A stretch of 64,000 nt of DNA from Blastococcus sp. Marseille-P5729. Lineage in GTDB: Bacteria > Actinomycetota > Actinomycetes > Mycobacteriales > Antricoccaceae. Under the pieces are notes generated by a model that saw nothing but the letters and a program-made list of their open reading frames with translations, was not told where the DNA came from and searched no databases. Each line of letters opens with the position of its first letter. The stretch's first letter is position 1. Made by a program: the position numbers and the translations under genes. The stretch covers positions 1,681,192 through 1,745,191 of the forward strand of contig NZ_OMPO01000001.1 of the NCBI RefSeq assembly GCF_900292035.1, read 5' to 3'. Of the stretch, positions 54,953 to 63,880 are shown piece by piece.

Positions 54953-55189
54953 ATGCCTCCCGAAGTGCTGCTCACTCTCGTCGTCGTGCTCGGCCTCGTG
55001 CTGGGCGCGATGGCCGTGACGGGCGTTCTGGCGTGGCTGCTCGTGCTGGTGTTCCGGGCGCGCGAGGGGCGACGGCCTCCGGCCGAGGGGCGCGAGCAGT
55101 CGACTGCCGTGGCGAACGGGGTCTTCGCGCTCGACTCGGACGGCGGGCTGCTCGAGGACGACACCGGCCAGGGAGAGCGCGCAGGCTGA
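54953..55189 (+). CDS. Small single-pass membrane protein
   Basis: 78 residues with one N-terminal helix (LLTLVVVLGLVLGAMAVTGVLAWLLVL region), a basic stop-transfer (FRAREGRR) and an acidic C-terminus (DSDGGLLEDDTG). No family recognised. It lies between the AidB-like and LysR genes and is read opposite to both. Confidence 0.5.
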   Translation: MPPEVLLTLVVVLGLVLGAMAVTGVLAWLLVLVFRAREGRRPPAEGREQSTAVANGVFALDSDGGLLEDDTGQGERAG

Positions 55190-55201
55190 GGGCCGTGGCC
55201 G

Positions 55202-56089
55202 TCAGTCGCTCTCGGAGATGATCTCCTTCAGGATGGCGACGACCCGCTCGGCGGCGGGGTTGGGCACCGCGCTCTCTCGCACGAGCACCGACAGCCGGCG
55301 CACCGGCGTGGGCGCCGACAGCTGGACGATGCGCACGCCCTCGGGTAGCAGCTTGGTCGCCAGCATCGGCAGCAGGCAGATGCCGACCCCCGCCGCGGCG
55401 AAGGACAGCGCGGTCATGTGATCCTCGGCGTACACGGCCCACCGCGGCTGGAAGCCCGCGGACTCGCAGGCCGACGTCGAGATCTGCTGGCATGGGTTGT
55501 GCGGGGCGTCGAACTGGATGAACGGCGTGTCGGCGAGCTCGTTGAGCGCCACCGCTTCCCGACCGGCGATCGGGTGGCTCTCGGCCACGGCGATCACGTA
55601 GGGGTCGTCGAGCAGCGGCGTGCGCCGGTAGCCGACGGGCTCGGGCTCATGGGCGCGTTCGATGGTGAGATTCACGTCGGGCACCACCCCGTGGTCGGCG
55701 TTCTCGGTAAGCACGAACTGCAGGGTCAGGTTCGGCAGCTCGTCGGTGAGCCTCCGGGCGAGCGTCGGCATCCAGCTCGTCCCCGCGGAGGCGAAATACC
55801 CGACGGTCAGGCTGGCCGTTCGCCCGGCGCGCAGGTCGTCGATCTCGTTCTCGAGGCGGGCGAGGTGCGCGATCAGGTCGTCGCTTCGGGCCAGCAGCTC
55901 GCGGGCCGCCTCGGTGGGTGCGATGCCACGGCCCTCCTTCTCGAACAGCAGCAGCCCGGTCTCGCGCTGGAGGACGGCAATCTGCTGGCTCACATTGGAC
56001 GGCGTGTACCCGAGGTTGGTCGCGGCGGCATTGATCGTGCCGCTGGCCATGACGGAGCGGAACACCCGCAGGCGGTTGATGTCGAGCAT
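55202..56089 (-). CDS. LysR-family transcriptional regulator
   Basis: 295 residues. The N-terminal HTH (RLRVFRSVMASGTINAAATN, LGYTPSNVSQQIAVLQRETG) and a two-lobed effector domain with LTVGYFASAGTSWMPTLA and FAAAGVGICLLPMLA are typical. Divergent from a small gene starting at 56169 across 79 bp, the usual arrangement for a LysR regulator and its target. The effector is unknown. Confidence 0.94.
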   Translation of the reverse strand: MLDINRLRVFRSVMASGTINAAATNLGYTPSNVSQQIAVLQRETGLLLFEKEGRGIAPTEAARELLARSDDLIAHLARLENEIDDLRAGRTASLTVGYFASAGTSWMPTLARRLTDELPNLTLQFVLTENADHGVVPDVNLTIERAHEPEPVGYRRTPLLDDPYVIAVAESHPIAGREAVALNELADTPFIQFDAPHNPCQQISTSACESAGFQPRWAVYAEDHMTALSFAAAGVGICLLPMLATKLLPEGVRIVQLSAPTPVRRLSVLVRESAVPNPAAERVVAILKEIISESD

Positions 56090-56168
56090 GCCAACACCTT
56101 ACCGACACTTATTGATCCGCAAAAACCATTCGCTTGTCCTAACGGTCGGGCAGGCGGATCGTGGAGAC

Positions 56169-56426
56169 ATGACGATCTTCAGCCGCACCCCTGGCCGCTT
56201 GCCTCGCAACCGTTCCAGGCTCGCCGGATCGGTGCCCTTCGCGGATCGTGACGCCGTACGCGAGGCCGCCGACCTGGCCGCGATCCGCGACGCCCGCCCC
56301 GCCCTGCCCGCCGACGACACGCGGCGTACCTCCGCATCGGTCCGCAACGGCGGACTATCTGCCGTGAGGTACGCCGCGAACGGGGCTGGGATTGCCGATC
56401 GGTGCGGGGCTACGCTCGCTCGCTGA
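56169..56426 (+). CDS. Small hypothetical protein divergent from LysR gene
   Basis: 85 residues, basic at the N-terminus (FSRTPGRLPRNRSRL), then a short acidic/helical stretch (FADRDAVREAADLAAI). A weak GGAG site (TGGAGAC) precedes the ATG. No family recognised. The last 17 bases overlap the end of the convergent EthD gene. The divergent position opposite LysR is the main support, so it may not be a real gene. Confidence 0.4.
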   Translation: MTIFSRTPGRLPRNRSRLAGSVPFADRDAVREAADLAAIRDARPALPADDTRRTSASVRNGGLSAVRYAANGAGIADRCGATLAR

Positions 56427-56712
56427 TGAACATGGTGATCAGCTTGTCGCCGCCCCAGCTGGCGAGGTCCTTGCCACTCTCCTTGCCGGCGTCCGACCCG
56501 AGCGCGGCCTGCAGGTCCTCCAAGGAGTCGAAGACCAGCTCGGTGACCAGGTAAAGCTGCGGCTCTCCGGTCAGCTGCTGAACGCGCCGGTTGACCCGCA
56601 CCTCCTTGAGCCCGGGCATCTTGCCGGCGATGGCTAGATGACCCTCGTACGCCTTGTCGAAGGCTGCGGCGTCCTCGGGCATCTGGTAGATGGCAAACAG
56701 CGAATGGCTCAT
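56410..56712 (-). CDS. EthD-family protein
   Basis: 100 residues with the dimeric alpha/beta-barrel (ferredoxin-like) plan of EthD: SLFAIYQMPEDAAAFDKAYEGHLA, GLKEVRVNRRVQ and YLVTELVFDSLEDLQAAL. Members assist ring-cleaving or ether-cleaving systems and may bind lactone-like intermediates. Divergent from the TetR-paaK pair, so probably part of the same phenylacetate or aromatic response. Confidence 0.88.
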   Translation of the reverse strand: MSHSLFAIYQMPEDAAAFDKAYEGHLAIAGKMPGLKEVRVNRRVQQLTGEPQLYLVTELVFDSLEDLQAALGSDAGKESGKDLASWGGDKLITMFISERA

Positions 56713-56860
56713 GGTGGCTCACTTTCTGGTCGGTGATCGATGCCGGACCGGGATCGGTACGGCGGCGGGCAGCAAGCCGCCCGGATTGCAGGCGAGCCTA
56801 TCGACGGAATCTCCAAGCGAACAGTCTGGATTTTCCGGGCGTACTACGGCAGACTTCTCT

Positions 56861-56880
56861 GACCAACCGAACGGTTGGTC
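56861..56880. promoter_or_regulatory. TetR/PaaR-type operator
   Basis: GACCAACCGAACGGTTGGTC: perfect 8-base arms around GAAC, 16 bases before the TetR start. ACCGAACGGTNGGT-type palindromes are the usual sites of PaaR-like TetR repressors of phenylacetate genes. It should give autoregulation and control of paaK downstream. Confidence 0.72.
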
Positions 56881-56896
56881 GGATCGAAGGGATGCC

Positions 56897-57499
56897 GTGA
56901 CCACCTCCAGCACACGCCGCCGACAGCACGATGCCCACTCCCTGCTGCAGGTGGCGGTCCGCACCTTCAATGAGCGCGGGTACGACGGGACGTCGATGGA
57001 TGCCATCGCCAGCGCCGCCGGAATCACCAAGTCCTCGATCTATCACCACGTCTCGGGCAAGGAGGCCCTGCTCGGGCAAGCCCTGGACCACGCGGTCGCC
57101 GCGCTCGACGACGCCCTGCTGCCGGCCGAGCAGGCGCTGCAGATGCACGCCCGGCCGATCGATGCGATCGAGACCGTCGTACGCCGCACCACCGCGGCGC
57201 TGCTGAAGGACGTCGAGACCATCACCCTGTTCCTGCGAGTACGCGGCAACAGCGAGACCGAACGACGCGCCATCGAGTCTCGCCGCGCCTTCGACGAACG
57301 CGTCTCCGGCCTGCTCCAGGCGGCGGCGGACGCCGGCGAGCTCCGCGCCGGCATCGACCCGCCCTTGATGACCCGGCTGGTCTTCGGAACGGTCAACTCA
57401 CTCGTCGAGTGGTACCGGCCAGGTGGCCGGCTCAGCCCGCAACAGGTCGAGGATCACGTGGTCGCCCTCGTGCTCGACGGACTCCGTAGCCGTGACTAG
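56897..57499 (+). CDS. TetR-family regulator, probable PaaR
   Basis: 200 residues from GTG 56897. The N-terminal HTH (AHSLLQVAVRTFNERGYDGT, IASAAGITKSSIYHHVSGKEALL) is followed by a helical ligand domain. It lies 31 bases upstream of paaK on the same strand, with a perfect palindrome just before its start. By family knowledge such proteins are released by phenylacetyl-CoA; that is inferred here from the neighbour. Confidence 0.92.
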   Translation: MTTSSTRRRQHDAHSLLQVAVRTFNERGYDGTSMDAIASAAGITKSSIYHHVSGKEALLGQALDHAVAALDDALLPAEQALQMHARPIDAIETVVRRTTAALLKDVETITLFLRVRGNSETERRAIESRRAFDERVSGLLQAAADAGELRAGIDPPLMTRLVFGTVNSLVEWYRPGGRLSPQQVEDHVVALVLDGLRSRD

Positions 57500-57529
57500 G
57501 ACCGAACCCACCCCAGAGGAGGAAGCAGC

Positions 57530-58867
57530 ATGATGGCCGAGGCCACCACGCAGATGTTCGATCGCGACGCCCAGACCATGCCCGTCGAGCAGCGACGAGA
57601 GCAGCAGCAACGCCGGCTCCAAGAGCTCCTCGCCCGCGTGCAGAACGCATCGCCCCAGCACCGGCAACAGCTGCACGGCATCGATGCACGCGAGGTCACC
57701 CTCGACAACCTCCACGAGCTCCCGACGGTGAGCAAGAAGGAGCTCCGCGAGTACTACCCCCTCGGTGCGCTCTGCGTCGAGCGCGGCGACCTGCGCCGGA
57801 TCCACGCGACCTCCGGCACCTCGGGCCGCCCGACGATCGTCGCCTACACCGAGCGCGACATGGAGGTGATGGGTCGCACGAACGCCCGCGTCCTGGACGC
57901 CGCCGGCGCGAAGCAGGGCACGCTGGTCCACAACGCCTACGGCTACGGCTTGTTCACCGGCGGGCTCGGGATGCACCAAGGCATCGAGCATCTGGGCGCC
58001 TGCACCGTGCCGATCTCGGGGGGCATGACCCAGCGGCAGGTCACCCTGATCCGCGATCTGTATCCGGAGATCCTGCTCTCGACCCCGTCGTACGCCGCGA
58101 CGCTGGCCGACGCGATGGCTCACGAGGGCATCGCTGCGTCCGCCAACTCGCTGCGGGTCGGCATCTTCGGCGCCGAGCCGTGGAGCGAGGGCATGCGGGC
58201 TTCGCTCCAGGCCGGGCTCGGGATCCGGGCGATGGACATCTACGGCATGTGCGAGCTGCAGGGGCCCGGCGTCGCGTTCGAGTCGCTGGACTCGCCGGGG
58301 CACATGTTCATCAACGAGGACTTCTTCTACCCCGAGTGCATCGACCCCTACACGGGGGAGGCGGTCCCCGAGGGCGAGGTCGGCGAGCTGGTGTTCACGA
58401 CGCTCACGAAGGAAGCCGTACCGGTGATTCGCTACCGCACCGGCGATCTGGCGTCCCTGCAGCGCATCGACGACCCGGGTGGCCGCACCTTCATCACCAT
58501 GTCGCGCATCGTCGGGCGCTCCGACGACATGCTCGTCATCCGCGGCGTCAACGTCTTCCCGAGCGAGATCGAGGCGGTACTGCTGACCGATGACCGCGTC
58601 TCGACGGCCTACACCCTGGTGATCGACGAGCGCGGAAACATGCCGACGCTCACCGCGGTCACCGAGCCGATGCCGGATGTGCCCGCATCGCAGATCGATC
58701 CGATGCTGGGCCAGCTGCAGCACGCCCTCAAGGACCGGCTGGGCATCTCGTGCCAGGTGGTGCTGTCGCCGCCCGGCGGGCTGCCGCGCACCGAGGTGGG
58801 CAAGGCGGTGCGCGTCAAGCACTGGCGCAAGGGCGAGGACTCCCCCTTCCCTGGCCTGCTCGGCTGA
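57530..58867 (+). CDS. paaK: Phenylacetate-CoA ligase
   Basis: 445 residues, full length. Characteristic segments: ELPTVSKKELREYYPLGA, the P-loop HATSGTSGRPTIVAYTERDM, YGMCELQGPGVAFE, YRTGDLASL and DDMLVIRGVNVFPSEIE. It makes phenylacetyl-CoA, entry point of the paa pathway. AGAGGAGG lies 8 bases upstream of the ATG. No paaABCDE genes are in the window, but a ferredoxin-domain reductase fragment at the right edge could belong to such a system. Confidence 0.94.
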   Translation: MMAEATTQMFDRDAQTMPVEQRREQQQRRLQELLARVQNASPQHRQQLHGIDAREVTLDNLHELPTVSKKELREYYPLGALCVERGDLRRIHATSGTSGRPTIVAYTERDMEVMGRTNARVLDAAGAKQGTLVHNAYGYGLFTGGLGMHQGIEHLGACTVPISGGMTQRQVTLIRDLYPEILLSTPSYAATLADAMAHEGIAASANSLRVGIFGAEPWSEGMRASLQAGLGIRAMDIYGMCELQGPGVAFESLDSPGHMFINEDFFYPECIDPYTGEAVPEGEVGELVFTTLTKEAVPVIRYRTGDLASLQRIDDPGGRTFITMSRIVGRSDDMLVIRGVNVFPSEIEAVLLTDDRVSTAYTLVIDERGNMPTLTAVTEPMPDVPASQIDPMLGQLQHALKDRLGISCQVVLSPPGGLPRTEVGKAVRVKHWRKGEDSPFPGLLG

Positions 58868-58976
58868 GCCGCCCGCTCAGTCGGCTACGTGCGGCGCTTC
58901 CTGGTGCGCGACTCGGCCCCAGCGCACCAGGAGTCATCGCCGTGGGCCACGGCTAGCGGGCTCGTAGACTGGGTCG

Positions 58977-59801
58977 ATGGAGCTGCCACGGGTGCACCAG
59001 CGGATGCGATTCGGCTGGCTGGTCGAGGCCGGCGTCCTGATCGTGTTCTTCAGCCCGCTGCTCTGGGGCATCTCGGCGCTGCTCGATCTGCCGACCTGGA
59101 TCACCCGCACGTTCATGTGGATGACGGTGTTCCTCGTGGTGTGCCTGCTCGTCGCGATGATCGCAGCACCCTTCGTGACCAGGTCCGAGCGGCGCGCGTG
59201 GAGCCGGTTCATGGCGCCCCCGGGAGTGGACTATCGGCCGCAGGACGCCGGCCTGGCCGCGCGGCTGGCGCGCTTCCCGGCCTTCCCCTTCGACCTCGGA
59301 CCCGCCGAGCTGCACGTCGTCGACGTTCTGCATACGGGCCACGCCGGGGTGCCGGTCGCCTGCTTCACGCTCGTCCGCAAGGTGCCGAGCACTCCGCGCG
59401 AGATCTATCAGGTGATCGCTGCCGAACTGCCCGGCACGCTCCCCTATCTCGGCGTCAAGGTCCCGCTGGAGCTGCGCGGCGCCGGCCTGCGCGGCAACCG
59501 GGTACAGATCGAGTACGCCGAGTTCAACGAGCGCTACCTCATCTCGACCTACGACGGCTCGGCTCAGGCGCGCAAGTACGCGGTCGACGTCCTCAACCCT
59601 CGCGCGGTGCAGGGGCTGCTGGAGCACGAGCCGCACGATGTGACCATCGCCGGGCGGTACGCCGTGAGCACCGGTCATTTCACGGGCAAGCCGGACCACA
59701 CACTCCAGCTGCTCCAGACCCATGGGCGGGCCCTGGCGCAGCTGGTCGCCTGGATCCCCGCGCACGTATACGCGACGTACGGTGAAGCCAGCAGTCGGTA
59801 G
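58977..59801 (+). CDS. Membrane protein of unknown function
   Basis: 274 residues. Two N-terminal transmembrane helices (WLVEAGVLIVFFSPLLWGIS; MWMTVFLVVCLLVAMIAAPF) are followed by a cytoplasmic alpha/beta domain of about 190 residues with no motif that I recognise. The later sequence includes HVVDVLHTGHAGVPVACFTL and YAEFNERYLISTYDG. Upstream of another two-helix membrane protein in the same direction, so perhaps one envelope module. Confidence 0.75.
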   Translation: MELPRVHQRMRFGWLVEAGVLIVFFSPLLWGISALLDLPTWITRTFMWMTVFLVVCLLVAMIAAPFVTRSERRAWSRFMAPPGVDYRPQDAGLAARLARFPAFPFDLGPAELHVVDVLHTGHAGVPVACFTLVRKVPSTPREIYQVIAAELPGTLPYLGVKVPLELRGAGLRGNRVQIEYAEFNERYLISTYDGSAQARKYAVDVLNPRAVQGLLEHEPHDVTIAGRYAVSTGHFTGKPDHTLQLLQTHGRALAQLVAWIPAHVYATYGEASSR

Positions 59802-59909
59802 CCGCGGGTGGCTCATGGTGCTGGCCACTGTTCACCGTGGCGCCCACCCCGGGCGGCCGGACTCTGGTAGACCAATTGCCGTAGCCACCAGCAGAAGCAC
59901 GAGGAGCAC

Positions 59910-60668
59910 ATGAGCACGCCGCAGCCGTCACGCCGGTCGATGTCCAGCCGCGACTGGGCCATGTTCATCGCCGCGTTCCTCGGTGCATTCCTGCTCAGTC
60001 TCGGCTTCACCCGCGAGTCGACCGGCGCGAAGATACTCCTGATCCTGCTGGGCATCCTGATGCTCGCGGTCGCGGCCGGCATCCTGCTGTCCGAGCTGCG
60101 CGACCGGTCCGCCGAAGCCGCCGAGCGGGAGAGCTGGGAGTCCTTCGAGGACTCCCTCGAGGAGGGCGTGCGCTTCGATGTGCCGGACGGCATGGGGTAC
60201 GCCGCCGAGCTTCCGCCGGTGCTGGATGACCTGCGGGACGCCGGTGAGCCCGCCGACGGCCAGGCCCGGCACGCGATCGTCGGCGAGCGCGGCGAGATCC
60301 ACTGGTGTGCCTTCCAGCACGTCCGCGGCGAGGGCGCGGTCGCGACGATCGGGCTCGTCGGACTGCACCCCGACCGCGACGCGGACAGCTACCCGCTGTT
60401 GTCGGTCGAGGTCGCGGACCCGAATGCCGAGGGCTTCGACGAGCGGTTCACCGTCCAGGCCGAGGATCCCGGCTTCGCCGAGCAGGTGCTGAGCGAGCAG
60501 ACCCGCGCCGAGCTGATGGAGCACATCCCCTTCGACTGGCAGCTGGCCGGCAATCAGATCATCACCCGGGTCGACCGTGCGAGCAGCCCCGAGGAGCAGG
60601 TGCGCTTCATCGAGGAGCGGGTCGAGCCGCTGGCCCGGATCGCCGCCCGCATCCCGCTGGACGCCTGA
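59910..60668 (+). CDS. Two-helix membrane protein of unknown function
   Basis: 252 residues. Two adjacent helices near the N-terminus (WAMFIAAFLGAFLLSLGF; ILLILLGILMLAVAAGILL) are followed by an acidic soluble domain containing ERGEIHWCAFQHVRGEGAVATI and a C-terminal segment DWQLAGNQIITRVD. A GAGGAG site sits close before the ATG. I do not recognise the family. The plan matches the preceding gene (anchor plus cytoplasmic domain). Confidence 0.75.
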   Translation: MSTPQPSRRSMSSRDWAMFIAAFLGAFLLSLGFTRESTGAKILLILLGILMLAVAAGILLSELRDRSAEAAERESWESFEDSLEEGVRFDVPDGMGYAAELPPVLDDLRDAGEPADGQARHAIVGERGEIHWCAFQHVRGEGAVATIGLVGLHPDRDADSYPLLSVEVADPNAEGFDERFTVQAEDPGFAEQVLSEQTRAELMEHIPFDWQLAGNQIITRVDRASSPEEQVRFIEERVEPLARIAARIPLDA

Positions 60669-60766
60669 GCGCCCCGCCAGGCTCACCGGGCCGCCTAGGA
60701 CCTGCCGCGCGGTCCCGACGGTCGCACCCTTCTGGACAGCGAGCTACTGACGGGTAACATCGCGTC

Positions 60767-62173
60767 ATGGCTGAGCACGTGAACGCATTCCTGGACGATG
60801 CCCTCGGCGACTCGGACGCCGTGGACCTGGCGCAACGCATCGCCCGCCGCGAGCTGAGCGCGGTCGAGGCCGTCGACGCCGCCATCGTCCGGGCACAATC
60901 CATGGGCCCCGTGCTGCACGGCCTGGCCCATGAGGCGTTCGACACCGCTCGACACAATGCCGGGCTACCGCGCGACGGGTTCTTCGCCGGCGTCCCGACC
61001 CTCGTGAAGGACAACATCGATCTGCAGGGCCAGCCAACCAACCACGGCTCACGGGCCTTCACCGCCGACCCGGCACCACGGCACGGCGCGTTCACCAAGC
61101 GCTTCCTGCAGACCGGCGTGATCCCGCTGGGCAAGAGCAGGTTGCCCGAGTTCGGCTTCAACGCCTCGACCGAGTTTGCGGACGACGACCCGGTGCCCAA
61201 CCCGTGGAACACCGCTTACTCGGCGGGCGCGTCCTCGGGCGGCTCCGCAGCGTACGTCGCGGCCGGGGTCGTTCCGATCGCGCACGCCAACGACGGCGGC
61301 GGCTCCATCCGGATTCCCGCGGCGGCCTGCGGATTGGTCGGCTTGAAACCCACCCGCGGCCGGCTCCCGAGCGAGATGCTGGGCTCGATGCTTCCGGTCC
61401 GAATCATCTACGAGGGCATCGTGAGCCGCACGGTACGCGACACCGCGGCCTTCTACCGCGAGATCGAGAAGGTGTACCGGCCACGGCGGCTGCCGCCGAT
61501 CGGCGACGTCAGCGCTCCGATGCGCCGCCGCATGCGGATCGGCTACCTGACCCAGACGCCGGTGGCAGAGATCGACGCTGAGACCGCGCAGGCGTTGCAG
61601 CGCACCATCGCACTGCTGGAGTCCATGGGCCACCGCGTCGAGGAGATCCCGGCTCCGGTCGACGAGCAGTTCGCCGAGGACTTCTCGTTGTACTGGACGA
61701 TGCTGTCGTTCATGATCATGAGCGTGGGACGCCGAGCGCTGCACCGCTCCTTCGATCGCGCCAAGGTCGAGAACCTGACCCGCGGCCTGTACGACGACTT
61801 CGGCCGGCACCGCACCCGGTTGCCCGGAGCCATTCGCAGGCTGCGTGGGCTGTCTGGGCTCTGGTCGCAGAAGTTCTCGGCGTACGACGCGGTCCTGTCG
61901 CCGACGCTGGCGCACACCACTCCGCAGCTCGGCTACATCTCGCCGGTCGAGCCGTTCGAGGTGCATTTCGAACGGCTGAAGCAGTACGTCGCGTTCACGC
62001 CGCTGCAGAACGTCACCGGTGATCCCGCAATCTCGTTGCCGCTCGGGACGACGTCCACCGGTCTGCCGATCGGCATGCAGCTGGCCGCGGCGCCCGGCGA
62101 TGAGCGCACGCTGCTGTCGCTGGCCTTCGAGGTCGAACAGGCACAGCCGTGGCCCTCCCTCGCCGCCGCCTGA
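60767..62173 (+). CDS. Amidase (amidase-signature family)
   Basis: 468 residues. The Ser-cisSer-Lys triad is present: Lys in [10 protein letters not shown], cis-Ser in [15 protein letters not shown], nucleophile Ser in the same block, with [14 protein letters not shown] before it and [12 protein letters not shown] after. It hydrolyses amides to acids and ammonia; substrate unknown. The gatC/gatB partners of the tRNA amidotransferase are absent, so a stand-alone amidase is likely. Confidence 0.93.
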   Translation: MAEHVNAFLDDALGDSDAVDLAQRIARRELSAVEAVDAAIVRAQSMGPVLHGLAHEAFDTARHNAGLPRDGFFAGVPTLVKDNIDLQGQPTNHGSRAFTADPAPRHGAFTKRFLQTGVIPLGKSRLPEFGFNASTEFADDDPVPNPWNTAYSAGASSGGSAAYVAAGVVPIAHANDGGGSIRIPAAACGLVGLKPTRGRLPSEMLGSMLPVRIIYEGIVSRTVRDTAAFYREIEKVYRPRRLPPIGDVSAPMRRRMRIGYLTQTPVAEIDAETAQALQRTIALLESMGHRVEEIPAPVDEQFAEDFSLYWTMLSFMIMSVGRRALHRSFDRAKVENLTRGLYDDFGRHRTRLPGAIRRLRGLSGLWSQKFSAYDAVLSPTLAHTTPQLGYISPVEPFEVHFERLKQYVAFTPLQNVTGDPAISLPLGTTSTGLPIGMQLAAAPGDERTLLSLAFEVEQAQPWPSLAAA

Positions 62174-62302
62174 GCGGGCCCGCGACCTACTCCTGCGTGA
62201 TCAGCACGGTATCTACACCTGTGGCGACGACATCCAGGTCGGCGGGCAGCGACTGCCCGTCGGGACAGGCCGCGAGCATTGGCACAGTCCTGCGGAACTT
62301 GT

Positions 62303-63394
62303 TCAGGCGATGTGCTGCAGGAGAGCCTGCAGGACGTCGTCCTGACGCTCGAGATGTGGCGAGTGCCCGACCTGCGGCAGCGTGAGCTCTCGGTAGCTGC
62401 CGCCGGCTGCGGCGTACTTCTCAAGCACAGCGCGGGTCTGGGCGATCATCGGCTGCGCGGGCAGGACGTCCGCGCCGGGGTAGCCCGGGATCAGGCCGGC
62501 CTGCCCGAGCACCGCGAGGTCCAGCCCCGCGGCGTCCCCGACGATCAGGTCGCGATCGCCGCGCACCCATAGCACCGGCGGCTTCTGGTCGATGTCGACG
62601 ATGTCGTCCCAGCGGCAGTACTTCGGCGACATTGAGTTGAGGATGCCTTTGACGCCCGGCGCGAACCCCGGCCAGTTGGACGACGTGGTCGAATCGCCCG
62701 GGTAGAAGCCCGGACCGGTGTGGGTGGTGAGCATCGCCGCCACCCACATGTCCTCGTCGGGCGACGGCGCGGCCTGCGGGAAGACGTACAGCGAGCGGAG
62801 CGTGGCCCGCGGCGAGACCATCTCTGGGCTCTGCGGCGTGCCGCTGCCGTCGGCGTCCTTCGCCGCCAGCAGCTCTACCAGCCGGGGGTTCGCGCCACCG
62901 CCGCCTGTTCCGGCGGCGTCGTCGAAGACCAGCTCGCCGTTCTCGCCCTTGGTGCACCCATACCCGTACGGCGAGATCGGTGCCTGCAGGGTCAGGGTGC
63001 GCACCCGGCCGGGCGCCTCGATCGCGAGCCGGGTGACCACGCCCCCACCCATCGACCAGCCCATCGCGTCGACCTCGCTGAGCCCGAGGGCATCGAGCAA
63101 CGCGACGACGTCGTCGACGTGATCTCGCAACCCACGGGTGGCGTCGATCGGCTTGGGCTCGGTCTCGCCGTACCCGCGCAGATCGGGGGCGATCGGCAGC
63201 ACGTCGTCGGGGAGGGCGAGCATCAGCCGCTGGTAGAACAGCGACGACGAGATGTTGCCGTGCACGAGAAGGAGCGGCCGGCCGGTGGTCTGACCTGAGC
63301 GGGTCAGCACTCGCACGCGCAGGCGCGTGGTGTCGACGTCCGAGGCCTGGATGCCGTCGAGGATGGGGTTCGCCTGAACGGGAGTGAGATCCAT
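62303..63394 (-). CDS. Alpha/beta hydrolase
   Basis: 363 residues. Oxyanion segment LLVHGNISSSLFYQ, nucleophile elbow GWSMGGG, late acid in LWVRGDRDLIVGD and the catalytic His in QVGHSPHLE. An insertion of about 80 residues (KGENGELVFDDAAGTGGGGA onward) makes a larger cap than usual. Cytoplasmic, substrate unknown. It is convergent with the amidase gene and has the repeat cluster on its 5' side. Confidence 0.92.
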   Translation of the reverse strand: MDLTPVQANPILDGIQASDVDTTRLRVRVLTRSGQTTGRPLLLVHGNISSSLFYQRLMLALPDDVLPIAPDLRGYGETEPKPIDATRGLRDHVDDVVALLDALGLSEVDAMGWSMGGGVVTRLAIEAPGRVRTLTLQAPISPYGYGCTKGENGELVFDDAAGTGGGGANPRLVELLAAKDADGSGTPQSPEMVSPRATLRSLYVFPQAAPSPDEDMWVAAMLTTHTGPGFYPGDSTTSSNWPGFAPGVKGILNSMSPKYCRWDDIVDIDQKPPVLWVRGDRDLIVGDAAGLDLAVLGQAGLIPGYPGADVLPAQPMIAQTRAVLEKYAAAGGSYRELTLPQVGHSPHLERQDDVLQALLQHIA

Positions 63395-63446
63395 CGGCCC
63401 AGCGTAATCGGAGCCGGGGCGGTGTCCTTCCGGTTATTGGTTCACC

Positions 63447-63793
63447 GCACGGCGTCTCGGCGTCGCCTCCGCTAGCGCTCCGGCTCGCTCGACGACCGTT
63501 GTACCGCGGAACCGCACGGCGTCTCGGCGTCGCCTCCGCTAGCGCCCCGGCTCGCTCGACGACCGTTGACCCGCGGATCGTGCGACCGCCGTTGTAGCGT
63601 GGCTCGCTCGACGACGGTTGTTACGCAGAACCGCACGGCGTCTCGGCGTCGCCTCCGCTAGCGCTCCGGCTCGCTCGACGACCGTTGAAGCGCGGGCCGT
63701 GCGACGACCGTTGTACCGTGGCTCGCTCGACGACCGTTGACCCGCGGGCCGTGCGACCGCCGTTGTACGTGGATCGGTCGACGACCGTTGTGT
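63447..63793. repeat. Dispersed repeat cluster, third locus
   Basis: Three near-identical 55-bp copies at 63447-63501, 63514-63568 and 63633-63687 share GCACGGCGTCTCGGCGTCG, CCGCTAGCGC and CTCGCTCGACGACCGTTG. Shorter partial copies built on CTCGACGACCGTTG and GTGCGACGACCG fill 63569-63632 and 63688-63793. The cluster occupies most of the 486-bp gap between the hydrolase start and the reductase stop. Long open frames cross it on the minus strand but have no start or ribosome site to support them. Confidence 0.93.
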
Positions 63794-63880
63794 CCTGCGT
63801 CGTGTACCCCTCATCGATGACCGCGGAAAGGACCAACCAGGAGGGCGGCGTTCGTCCGTGAACGACTTTCGCAACACGTC

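Noticed and set aside
62174-62302. Plus-strand stretch after the amidase stop that reads like protein (GIYTCGDDIQVGGQRLPVGT)
   Set aside because: Only about 45 residues, no start or ribosome site and no recognised family; perhaps a remnant, too weak to annotate.
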